From Sinohyriopsis cumingii (lineage: Eukaryota; Mollusca; Bivalvia; Unionida; Unionidae), in the NCBI GenBank assembly GCA_028554795.2, contig CM068831.1, forward strand, positions 30,222,659 to 30,286,658: a stretch of 64,000 bases of DNA, given 5' to 3'. Shown here one piece after another: positions 12,201 through 24,900 of the stretch. Position numbers and translations under genes: made by a program. Numbering within the stretch: the first letter of the stretch is position 1; every line of letters begins with the position of its first letter. The notes below the pieces were generated by a model. It made no database searches. It was not told where the DNA came from and saw only the letters and a program-made list of their open reading frames with translations.

Positions 12201-15200
12201 AAAAATTTGAGCAAAATAATGTGCAGGTTTGTACATCTTGTGGTGACCATATTTACCATGTTTCATGTCAATCCATCAAAAACTGCTAATGTGCTATTAA
12301 GATTGTAGTACTTTCATGTGATGTTTTAAGCTTCAAGACAGATTAGGAGCTTGTTGTAAAAAGGACACAATTAAACGTGACCTATGAAATTAAAACTATA
12401 ATCGTAAAGCCAATTAGATATAAATCAGTGTTTCCATTAAATGGCGTGAAAGAAATCGAGTAGATAGGTAGGCTTTTTAAAAGAAATTTAAAACAAAAGA
12501 TATGGTTTTATGTTTTCAGCTAGTCCTGATTATGAAGCTGAAGAAGTCATCAGTACTAAATAGAAAAGATGACACCCACAAATTCATGCCAGATATTAGA
12601 AGGGTTGATTGGTATACTCAAAACGTGGAACCATTTTGCCTGGCTTGACATGACTTGGCAGATATACATAGTTTTATAGACTCCTTGGCTGATAAAGTAT
12701 TTCAGGCCTGTGGCAGTTGTAGCATAACATTTGCATACTACATGTACTTGACAATTGGATTGGAAAGGATATACGATCTAGTGAGTACACATAACATACA
12801 GTGTGGTTAATGCTGTACATGGCAATGAAGGCCATTTATGTTTACAAACAAACATGGTTTTTCATCCCATGACTTAAATTAAGTCTAAATCAGGTATTGT
12901 TCTGGTCATTTGAACAACACCTTATTATGTTGTTGTTGTTGTAGGGTTTAATGTCATTTTTCAGCATAAGATAGGCTATACATGGCAGCCAGTATAAATG
13001 GTGGAGGAAGAACCTGGGAAAACCCTGGAAGAAACCACTGACCCACGAGAAGCTAATGGCAAGCTTTCTCACATACCCACATTGGCCAAACAAAAATTCG
13101 AACCCATGCAGACAGAGGTGAGATGGCAGTGATCTGTAATGGTGAGGGCTTTAGACCACTCAGCCACTTGGGGCCCCTACCTTATTAAGTAATAAACACT
13201 CAGATTGGTTAGGACTATTTGGGGGGTGATCATTACATGTCGATCAACAAAAATTATATTGGCATGGGAATTGAATCATCAAATTATTCATTTAATTGCC
13301 ACATGTGATTTGGTGATTGCTAATGGAAACTTAGCTGTTTTTATGTTGACTGACCCAGGCCCCATTCTAGTCTTTGCAGGAATATCCAATGGTATTGACA
13401 GTGAGTATTATGTTGCTAGTTGTACCAAGAAGGACCATCTTTGCCTGGGGGCAGGAAATATGAAAAAGGAAAATTATTTTCATGCCAAACAAGGTCCCAT
13501 GAGAGACAGACAAATTGAAAGAATAAGAGGGGCAAATAAATGCATAGAAACAGCAAGACAGGTATATAATTAAGATATTATTATTCTAGATTTCGTTCAT
13601 TTTTTTTAGGCAGAAAATATAAACTATACCTTTCTTTTTTCAGCTTGGGACATCACCTTTACATTTTGCAGCTCAATTTGGGCATCTCAGCACAGCAGAG
13701 GTTTTATTGCGGGCAGGAATAAGCAGAGATGCACGAACAAAAGTTGACAGGACCCCTCTGCATGTAGCTGCACAGGAGGGTCATGTTGAAATAGTACAGC
13801 TTCTTTTACAACATGCTGCAGACATAGATGCCAAAGATATGGTATGATTTTAATTGTGAACATTTTTTTCCCAGTTGTTATTTTGGAGAAATTTTAAAGT
13901 TGTACTTTTAAAAATGGACCCGGTCCGGTCTTTCATTGCTTGCCTGATTAATAGCTTTGATTAATTTTAGTACTGCTGATTTATTTGATTAATTTTAGTA
14001 CTTTTGAGACATTTTAATACATATCAAGTACACCAGTGTTAAATATTAAATATGGGACTATATGACTCTTATATAGATTAAAATATTTTTTTCTGTATCC
14101 CATATTTTTGACAATTAATTTTTGTCAAATCCCTATAATTTCCAGGGTTTCCTTTTCTACCAGAACCATAATGCTGTTGGAAGTATGTTTCTCTGTTGTT
14201 GTTGTCATGGGTTTAATGCCATTTTTCAGCACATGATAGGCTATGTATGTCATCCAGTATAAATAGTAGATGTAGAAACTGGGAAAGCCCTGCTAAGAGC
14301 CACAGACTCACAGGAAGCTACTGGGAAGCTTCTTGCATACCCACATTGACAGAGACAGATTTCTCTGTCAAATACATTGTGTGATTACCTAAGGATAACT
14401 TTCTCTAATACCACCAAAACTAACCCTCCCAGAAAGACTAAAAATGTCTTTCTGTCTATATTATGTAGACAAAGGGAAGCAACTCTTACAGGATGATTTC
14501 CTTTTCTACTGCTTGGTGGTTACCATTAAAACTGGATGTGCCAGTGTTCTACTTCTGCTTGTAAAGATATCCTCCTTAGGACCCATTTAATCTTGTCCTT
14601 AAATTTCACCATCTTTTATTTTCAGTTGTATAGTAAGTCTAAATCTTTTGTATTGTGCATGCAACAATTTTTGTTAATTTAAATTTTTGGCAGTTATTGT
14701 TCTGTTTGTTATTGTCACATTTGATTTTGATTGGCAAATATTTGGTGTGTTGTACTTACCAGCTATTACATTTCTAAGTTGTTTCAGTAACACAGTTTAT
14801 GTTATTTCAATTTATTTATATTTGATATATTCACTTATTTGTTCTTCTTCATGACAGAGATGACAGCCAAGTGCAAGAAGCATAAATGATTTAAGGTTGT
14901 GGAAGATTAGCATGAGGATGTGTCTGTGGATATAATTGTTTGATAGCACACACATTTAATGTGTGTGTTCTTGGGATGTAAATGCTTGGTTCATGCTACA
15001 CACATTTAATGTGTGTGTTCTTGGGATGTAAATACTTGGTTCATGCTCCAGTATATCATGGCAATATGTTTAACATACACCTCTTATCTCAATTGTTGAT
15101 TAGTCTCATGGGGGATGTCAAGATGCCATTTTCATGCCCCACCTCCAGTTCTGATGCAAAAACAACACTGGAACAATTTTTATCCATGAACACAGCACAT

Positions 15201-18200
15201 ATTGTTGAATAGTCTCATGGATAATGTTGAGTGAGCCCCCCACCTCCATGCCTTGAAAATTGCAGAATAGCACCAAAACATGCTGTATCTTTGAATACAG
15301 AATAGAACGGACCATTGAAGCAATTGCATACGAATAATATCACTCAAACTGCTATGTTGTTGATATGTCTTTGAGTAGGAATGGTGTTCATGTATTGTAG
15401 ATCATACTTGCTGTATTATCAGAGGATTGGTGGTGTGGCTTGGCAGCTTTGTGCAGTAAATGCAGTTTGTCATAACTGACAGCATGTGATAAATCAGTCT
15501 TGATCATAGTCCAGCGCCCTAAAAGGCATTGCAGTATAGACCTGGAGTGTACCAGTGCCGGTCTGCATCTGGTATTGTTAATTTTCAGGTCAGGTTGACA
15601 CAACACAAAATTTAACTAACAGGTCTTTGTGGCAAGTTCAGAATGTTAAAAGCTTTTAAAAAGTAAATTTGGAGGACTAGGACCATTTTATAGCTGCTGG
15701 TTCATCAGGACAGAGAGTAGGGAAAATGTGAACACTGGCAGGTTGGTTCTGTAAAGTATTGGCTACTACTCCATCATTGGTTGAATGTTGTCCACATAGT
15801 TAGTGTACTGAAATGTCATGCCAAAGAAATAACATGAGTATAAACAATTGGCTATACTTTGGAAGTACACCACTCACTTGATAGTTCGCGCCCTGATAAC
15901 TCGCAAACCCGCTTATAATGCGGGGTCAGGCATGGATCCCATTTTTTAAACCAGAAAATACCCCCAAAAATTGATCCCTATTTGTTGAGCTTGAAGAAAA
16001 TTGCGATCAAAATTGGTAACGGAAACTTTGATGTATCGCTTGTTTTATCGTCGAAAACGGTAGATAGGACCTGGAAATTTTAATCAACACTATGAAATAT
16101 CTTTTACATTTTCTCTCCAAACGACATTTCTAGTACACCGCAATTAATAATATGTAAGGAAATTTTGATCAATGAAAATGTCACTCATGCCGAGTGGAGG
16201 CAGTACTTTAATAAATAAATACAAATTGAATAAAAAAAATTATCAATTGAAATTTGTGTTTTAATTTTATCTTTTAGTTCCTTTTAAGTGTAATCATTTT
16301 AAATGCAACGTGTCCTCTTGTAAATAAATGTAAAATGTGTCAATGAACCATAACAGATATGTCCGCGAGCGTTTCTCTGAGAACCTAATTATGTGCCGAC
16401 CGTGTTTTGATAACTGACTTCCGGAAGTATTTGTTGTATTGTTGCATTGAATTTAAAGCTGGCTTCCTTTGTATTATCACGTTAATTATGTCTTTTGAAT
16501 CAAATAAAAGAGGTGGAATATAAGAAAAGTTAAAAGGCACGAAAATAATACAAACTTAAAAATCTAGTGGCTCCGGTCATTATGTCGGGTGAACTCACTT
16601 CATTTGATCAATTGAACACTTGTATATGTTATTGTGTGTGTAACAAAACCTACCTTAAATGAACCAACTCTTTCATAACTGTGATCAAAGATAACAAGCC
16701 AGCCAAGCAAAACAAATACTTCGTAAAATAAAGAGTTTGATTTCACAGATATGGACCATTGTGGGCAAACGAGTTTCAGAGAATTCTTGAACTGGCACTT
16801 AGATATCCTCAAGGATGATAGGAAGTTTCATTATTAATTCCAATTAATGAATTCACAGCATCAATATTGTACTAATTGAGCAATACGAAAATTGAGTTTC
16901 AACGTAGACGATTGTCTCATGAAATAAATGTTGCATGTTTTTTGAAGAAAAGGAATCTTGTTTGGTGGTGTACCAACAGTTAGTCTAGTTCCCTGCTCTG
17001 TGGACTCCCGATTTGGCAGTATAATATCAACCCTTTACCTCATGCAAGTGCCTTTGGACGTTTCTACTTCATTCACATGGAAGCGCCTTTTGACGCCTGC
17101 TGTAAACATCAGCCATTTTATGCCGGTTTTCGTAGTGCCACCTTCTGGGAAAACCCCTTATTAGATACTACATTCATTTCTGCGAATGGCAATTACGTCA
17201 GATCATGTGGTCACTGTTTATGCTCTGGTCGATATCTGTTGTTTAAAGTAACTGGGTCATAATCTCCACTCTCCAAAATGGAGGTCGCAGATTTCATTCA
17301 GTACTTATGAAGTTTTCACGATTAGAATCACAACTTTGAAAGATTCAATAACTTAGGTAAAGGCTCTGATATTGATGTAGGCAGCAATTAGTTTTTATAA
17401 ATTATCAAATTCAGATGACTTAGTGATGTAGACGGAGACAAAAAACTTGTAAATTTCGAGTATGAGAAATGGCAGCTATGGTTGGTCACATGGACTCACT
17501 GACATGACGGTGAACAAGTTCTCTCAAGATTTTAAAGCACATAAAAAATTCTTCTGTGAAAAATAATTACATAGCTATAACAATCTGACTTTACTCTTCA
17601 ATTTTTCGACACATAATAGATGTGTACCAAAAATGTAAAATGGTTAAAATTGCTGTTAAACGTAACATACACTACACTGCTTAACAGTTAACAGGCAGGC
17701 CTATGCGTATGGAGTCGAATAGGTAACAGGTGTTCTATTTATAGCACGCTGCACTGGGTAACTCTACTCTATGAGGTAAAGGGTTAACACCACTCTGGGA
17801 ACTAGACTCGTCAAGAAAACAAAAAGCAGTGACATAATACACAGATATTTTACACATAACACGTGATGGTTGTTGAAACCAGTTGGAACGATTTTTCACG
17901 TGTTGGACATTTTGAAAATAAATGTTATTTAAACAGAATAACGAACAACTTCATGAGAAAAAGCACATTATTAAAAATGATTAATGATGTGATTGTAAAA
18001 TGAGGATTCAGTCAATAAACAGCCCAGTTCCCTAGTACGCTAGTAGGCCCCCCCCCCCGGTTTTCTCAAAGTCAAAGCGATTTTTTTTCTTCAATTTTTG
18101 GAGGTAACTTGCGCCTCACTTACAGTGTGATCAATGTTTGTGGACCCCATTGTGCACGAGTTATCGAGCGAGAGGTGTGTAACACACAAAAAAAACAGCA

Positions 18201-21200
18201 AAACATAACTATCAGCTCCATGGATTAGTTTTGTATCTATTTCTACTTACAGCTAAAAATGACTCCACTTCATTGGGCCACGGAGAAGGGACACATTCCT
18301 GTCATAGAATGCCTGTTGAAACAAGGGGCTGATGTAAACTGTGAAAACAAGGTACCGTTGAGATCAGTCATGATTTATGAATTAAAAATATTTTTGATTT
18401 TACTGGTATAAAAGGTCTGGGTCGTATTTTTTATGAGATTATCTTCTTTTGTAAGAATCTTTTATATCAGGAAGCAGGGCAGTAGCTGTATGCTGTATAA
18501 CTTCTGAAAACTGGACTAACCATAAGAAATATCTCATTTTCAGAAAAATTTTGTTTTTAGAAGTGCTGAATAACAAACGTGCATTCCGATGCCATTTTAG
18601 ATCCATGTCTACACTCTGAAGACATGTTATCAAGAAGAAACTAATATTGGTTGTTTAATACACCAGTTGTGAAGGTTTCAGTTTCTAAAGAAATAGTTGG
18701 CTTTGAGATTTTGCACCTAATAGGTATTAGATGGCTTTATTTTGCAGGTAAGTAATGCACTGATGTTTAACCCTTGCAGCCAAATTAGCATGACACATTG
18801 CTTGTCAGTTATCCGATTATCAGGTTGACATTTCTCATGGCATGTGATTTTTATAGATAGTAGGATACATGCATCTGGTTTTCTATGGTAGGTTTACATT
18901 AAGTTTAGAATAATGTTTCAGAGAATGTCTCTCGTGACTGGAATTGGTAAAACAATATGTATTTCAAAGAAAAATGGTCAGTATATAGAGTATTATGGAT
19001 TGGAGTTGGTCCATTTGTCCGATTTTTCACTATACTTGTTTCACAGTAAGAGCCATGAGTTAGGCTATTGCGATTTTAAGCATATACTTAGCATGTGGTT
19101 TGAAATAAGAGTTTTGTTCCCACATCCTCTTAACCAGTTGAACTCCACAGGGGACTGTTTAAAGCTGATGTTCATCACGTTTTTATTAAATGAAAATATG
19201 AGACAAAGAGGCCATATTCAGGTATTTTGTAGTTCACAAGAAGGCCTAATATATCACAAATGGAGAGTTTAATTTATACAGTACATTATGTAGGATAACA
19301 TTTCTCTGAAAATATTATTGTTCTAATTTAGTTTTAAGACAGTCATCTTGAAGGACAGTTTAGGTTTTGAAAATCCAAAGGATATTATGTAGCTTGTTGA
19401 ATAAATTCAGTCAGTTTTATATCTGACGTGGTTCCAACAGTATTAAGTATTAATATTAAAGTTTTAATTTTTTTTTTTAAAGTGTGGTTGTAAGCCCATG
19501 TTAGGAACTAAACATATGTTTTTGTTTTTCAGTTTGATAAAACACCTTTAGATATTTCCATCCAGAATGGTCGACCAGACATAGCTCAAATCCTTCAGTT
19601 AGCACAGGTAATTATTACTTAAAATTTCTTGCATTTTGTTTAGCTAAAGAGTATGCTGTATGTATATAGTGAGTCTAAATGTTGACACTCCCTCCTTTCT
19701 AAAATTACAGAAACTTGCAAGTGAGTTAGAATGTAGCACTTTGTATATGTATGTTGCATGATTGTGGGATTCCCCCCTTTATCAGAAGAATACAAGTTTA
19801 ATGGGGGGGGGGGAATAACACAGAAATACAATTGCTGCATGTTTAATATCTTATGTAATGGAGCACAAAAATCAATATAAAAATGTTGAGGAATAGTAGC
19901 ATCAACTCATGCCACAATCTACTTTCTATAAGCCAATGCCATTCATCACAGGTTATAGTTGGAACTGGGATTCCCAGAAAATTGGCCCATGCATATGTAA
20001 TTGTGCCTAGAGAGGTATGAATTTGCTGTCACATGACTGGTACATACAGGTAATTGCCATACTGTAATACTGGAATGTCTGATTGATGCAGGTAGCTGAA
20101 CTGCACATGCTGCAATGTATTAACGATAAACAATGTAGCAATATGCTTTTTGAGGTTTATCCTCCACAAATAAATAATTATTTTTAATATAAAATAATTC
20201 ACTATACTGGTAAGTTTAATTTCATAGTGAAAAAATATGATAATGAATTAATAATTCTACTCACTTATAAATGAAACAAACATTTTATGTGAGTGCTGAC
20301 GCAGCTTTTTCATAAGTCATTCACATGACCAACTTGTATTACTCAGTACAAAAATGCTACTGTATGCTTACCTTATTGAGACTAATCTTTGTTTAAATGC
20401 TTTGAATCAAATGGGGAAGAAAGTAAAATATAATTGAGTGTTTATTCACAGCTCAACATTGCTATTTCATTGAATTTAGAGACATTTCATGTGGTTACAT
20501 GTTACACAAGTCTCTCAGTGATATATTGGCAGTAAAGCTATATGTTTTACAAGACCACAAAATGCTCATTTAAGTCAGCATAAAATATACTAAGTGATTG
20601 AATGATTAAACAAAACAAAAATCTAAAGCGAGTGCCTATTCTACAGGACTTATTTTTTCCTGGGGTGTACTCATAATGGGTAGAATATAATGTCCACCTG
20701 ATGATGTTGGTGTCTGGTAAAGGAGAATGAAAGGAGGCTATTTACCCAGGACAACCTTAAATTGTAAGTTAGGAAAATCAGTAGCAGTTTGGATGAGTAA
20801 GCTAAGTAAGCCCCCATTGCCCTAAGGTACACTCAGCTTTTGGAAGTAGTTAGAGGGAATTCATCTACAATTTCACATGATATACTATACTATGTATTAA
20901 TCTCACAATTTCTAAGAAAATAAATCATATTTCTATTGATTTCATGCAGGAATATCTCGATAAAAGGTCCTTAAAGTTTGCTAGGCCAGCTAGTAAGTGG
21001 CTACGCTGTGCCAACACCAAGTGGTGTCAGCGAACTTTTCAGTGGGCAGTGGACTCTGACCCTACACCCCAGAATAAATGTCCCAGTATCAAAAATGGGG
21101 TGGCAAGGGTCAGAGGAAACTAAGACTATTCCAATGCCAATTACTATCCTCATATGAAATTAGAATCTTAAGAGAGTATGTTTCCCTTTGGTGTTGATTC

Positions 21201-21862
21201 TGTTACTCATCTGTCCGCCTTTCGTTTTTTTCCTCTGGTAATTCCAGTACCCTCGACTCTTAACTCTCTTTGCAGTTCTGGAACTCTCTTCCACATTTCC
21301 TTCTGGTACTATGCCTCTCTGGTACTTCAGTACCCTTGACTCCATGCTGTCCTTGCACTTCCGGAACTTTCTTCCACACTTACTTCCAGTACTACACCTC
21401 CACCCAACTGCTTTCGTCATGATAACCCTCCCACATGATCTCAACGTGTCTTCCTTCTTTCTGATTCTTGGATGTTGCCTGTCGTTCACACCTGGAAAGC
21501 TTCCTGTGAAATTAGAAGGGACATATAATTTGGTCTCCATGCTCTAATATCAGGAGAATTAACCACACTCTCACAGACCTTTCATCAGAATAATGGTGAA
21601 TAAATTGTCAGGTCAGCACACACTCACATCTAAATATTCCATACATGCTTGGTTCCACAATAATTGTGCTATAACACTAACAGTACTATGGATGACTTCT
21701 GATACATGCATACACAGTCCTAGTTGTTAAATTCTTGATATAGTAAACTCATCATCAACAATCATATGCATTTCCTACCCTACAAATTATAATGACACAT
21801 AAAATATGCTAATACCTATTATATGTGCACAAGTCCCACAATGACTATCTCTGCTTAATTTG

Positions 21863-21923
<61 letters not shown>

Positions 21924-24900
21924 GATACTAAGAAAGCAAGTACAAGTTTTAACACAATTCACTAATAAATTCAGTCATGCATTATGATGCAACATAGTAA
22001 GTTACACAAACCAACAATCTGCATACATTAATCTTGCATGTTAATAATTCGCTAAACACTGAAGATTCCATTTCTAATAAATAAAAAGGTATATAATAAT
22101 GCATAAATCCTATAATCCTAGTTTGGAGAGTGAGGCAAATTCGAGCGAAGATATGTTACCTCAGAAGCCTTTTGTTCCAAATCCAAACTAGAATTTCACA
22201 AGAATTCCTTCCTGCATTTTACAAGTGCACAGCTTTTGCTCTCAGAGTACATCTAATGGCTCTAAACTTCATTGCAATCTTCTCCTTAAGAGGTTCACAT
22301 CTGTACTAATTTTCCAAAACGAATGTAACTGGAATAATGTCTTGATTGTGTGGGAAACTCCGCCCTAAATTTGAATATCTCTCTTCCAATTGGTTACAGC
22401 CTGGTCTCTTTGAAGACTTCCTTGGGTAATTTTTCACTTATCTGTCATGCTGAATTCCCTGTCAGGACATCGCTGTCCGAGTGCAAAGCAAACAAATGTG
22501 TCCTAACTCGGACCTAGAATTCCTTTTGAATTTTAGCTGCAAACAGGCTATTGCATAACGGTTACACAACCATCAGTTTCTTTGTCCAGAATCAGGTCTA
22601 TAGTTGAAACCTTATGCAGTACATTTCCAGGTGATCTCAATACGAAGTAACTATAAGAAATTACTTGTATCCAATTAACCTGAACATCAGCAAATTTTCC
22701 TACCACCATGACAATCAGTGTTCAAATTTTTTGGGGCATGGCAAGTGAACATGTCATCTGCTAATTGCATGGAATTGTTTGAACAAAACCAATATTCTGG
22801 AACATATTCATTCAGGGAGTACTTATTTTTTTCTCCATTATGTGTGTACTGCATGTTCGTCAACTGTTATGTAAAGGACCAGGAAGTTAAACAAAGCAAC
22901 TGATTGATCATGAGCCATCACTGTAAATAGGTTATTCTTGCTTTCATGACACATTGCTTGTAAGAAGCATCTCTTCCCCACCCCTTTTCTATTTTGCTCT
23001 TAGGATTTTTTGTTTGTTTCTTGTTTTCTTTCTGTGATGCCAGTGTTATGCACCATATTATCTTGGATTGCAGCGCTTCTAAAATTTGTGTGACTTGTAG
23101 TTCCAATGAATTAATGGCAAATACAGCTTGCTTCAAGTACGTTGTCTTATTCATTTTACTTTGCCTATTTTAGAGTCAGTTTAGCTTTTATCTTGATTGT
23201 ATGTTAGTCCTTGAGAATCTGGGTTCTGTGCTTGAATTGTGCTTGAATTTTTTTTCTTCACATAAACCTGTATAAACCCAGTACACATCATCATCATTAA
23301 AAGATGTGTCTTGTTATACCTTGAAAGTCAGTTTCAAGATCATAAGACAATATGCTAAATAAACTCCATGATGCTTTCTTGTACTTACTACAACTTTAGA
23401 GTTATTTGCAGTCAAGAGATGAAACTTGTTATTAGCAGGTGTGTTGTATACGACTTATTTGATTGATAGTGATAAAGATAATATTCAAAGGGACAGATAA
23501 TGTAAGAGAAAATTCAACAAAACATATAGAAGATTGAAACCCAATGTTTTGTGCAGTCTTTGATTTTAAAACTGATCCTCTCTGAACTCCAGACCTTTCA
23601 GATTTGCAGAGTATAAATTCATGTCAGAGTTATGAATATGATTTTAATGATTCTTCTAAGTTGTCTTCTTCATTGTTGTCTTTGTTTTCTTATTATTATG
23701 ATTATTAACACTATGATTTATAATATTTCAATTTTCTTTCTGTTTTCCAGCATACAGATATACACACCAGTCTTACAGATGGAGAGACAGTTACAGTGGA
23801 GACTACAGATGATGGAGATCCCATTATTCATGAAGCAGAAACTATTACCATTGGAGCACCAGACTTATCCCCAACCAAAGTTTCAGCTGCCAGCATTTTA
23901 CCTGTGACTATTGTTCAGAATACCAGTATCAGTTCTGGCAGTGATGACAAACGTATGGACATTTTGGAACATACATTTCACTTTTGAAATGGCTTTCATT
24001 AAAAAATGTTAGGTGTAGCCGTCTTTTGGGTTTATTAACCACTTTTAATAGTTTGTTAATTCCAGGTTTGAATACAGTTGTACAGTTTGAACCATGCTTC
24101 ATTTTAGCAGTTTCGTGTCTATTTTTCATTGCTAATTCGTCACTTGAATAATAAGTACATTCAAAACACTTTTATGTATAATTAAAAAAAGAAGACTAGA
24201 TTGAAATCGTCTATTTAAGTCATGTGTATATTCTCTAAGTCATTTGTACATATGTATCCACCAGATCACATCATTTCATATAAAGTGTATCAATGTATAT
24301 TTAAGTAGAATGGGTCTGTCTACTTTACAGAAGACGCAGAGCAAACTAGCAGCACCTCGGTTTTGGCCACATTGGCAGCATTAGCAGAGGCAACAGCTCC
24401 CAATCAAGGTAAGTCATACTTTTGTTTAAACTTCATTTATAACAGGCAGATTTTTGTGTAGGGTCCATATTAGCAGTTTTGAGCTGTTTCTAAAAGGCTG
24501 TTAAAAGTCAATCAACAGTCAAACAATAAGCCAACTTGTCTGAAAGAGAAATATTTTATTATCATGCCAAATTTTCAGTGTTAGCAGTTTATGTGTGAAC
24601 ATTTTGTTTTCAATGAGTTTTATTAATTCCCAAATTAATGGGTCCAGGAACTGGAGAAAAACATATAGCAGCCACATGTTTAAACATACCAAAATCAGAT
24701 GCATCATCGACAAAATTTCACAGTAATTTATTTAAGATATTCTGCTTTGTGACTTAGGCTTAAATGATAAACAAAACTTAATCTTTATTTAATGCCATTT
24801 AAAGAATTACTTGTGATTATTAATGCTGACATGACATAGAAACACATCGGACAAGAATAAATTTTTCAGAATACAAACATAACACTGCAACCTGATTGTT

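Larger units (their letters stand above)
8760..12330. repeat. ~120-155-bp degenerate tandem repeat (family B), interrupted
   Basis: Recurring 'acaagattgcatcatacact' + 'gcattaagctac', then a 'ttcatgtcattccat' + 'aaaaactg' segment, with spacing of about 119-155 bp (for example 11878, 12033, 12152, 12296). Interrupted by a palindrome (9115-9254), a homogenised 73-bp array (9396-10495) and a transposon (10661-11868). Confidence 0.65.
6110..13643 (+). other. GABPB intron 2
   Basis: 7.5 kb. Contains an AT/GT microsatellite, family A array 2, a family B array with a palindrome, a 73-bp minisatellite and a TA-flanked transposon inside it, and a full SINE-2. Between 6310 and 7000, 12340-12920 and 13190-13640 I see no element; a 122-codon open frame at 13205-13573 has no recognisable domain. 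Confidence 0.8.
13842..18252 (+). other. GABPB intron 3
   Basis: 4.4 kb. Holds a SINE-2 fragment, a dispersed repeat block (14380-14910), a 48-bp tandem duplication and a TIR-bounded insertion (15867-18178) with a second one nested in it. 15210-15860 shows nothing identifiable. Confidence 0.75.
19608..23750 (+). other. GABPB intron 5
   Basis: 4.1 kb. Contains a possible retroelement fragment (20980-22713) with an (AT)n microsatellite inside it. 19608-20960 and 22720-23740 hold nothing I can identify. Confidence 0.7.

Noticed and set aside
13205-13573. 122-codon ORF just upstream of GABPB exon 2
   Set aside because: No domain, no codon-like pattern, and GABPB phases join without it.
18913-19272. 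119-codon ORF in intron 4
   Set aside because: No recognisable domain or splice context.
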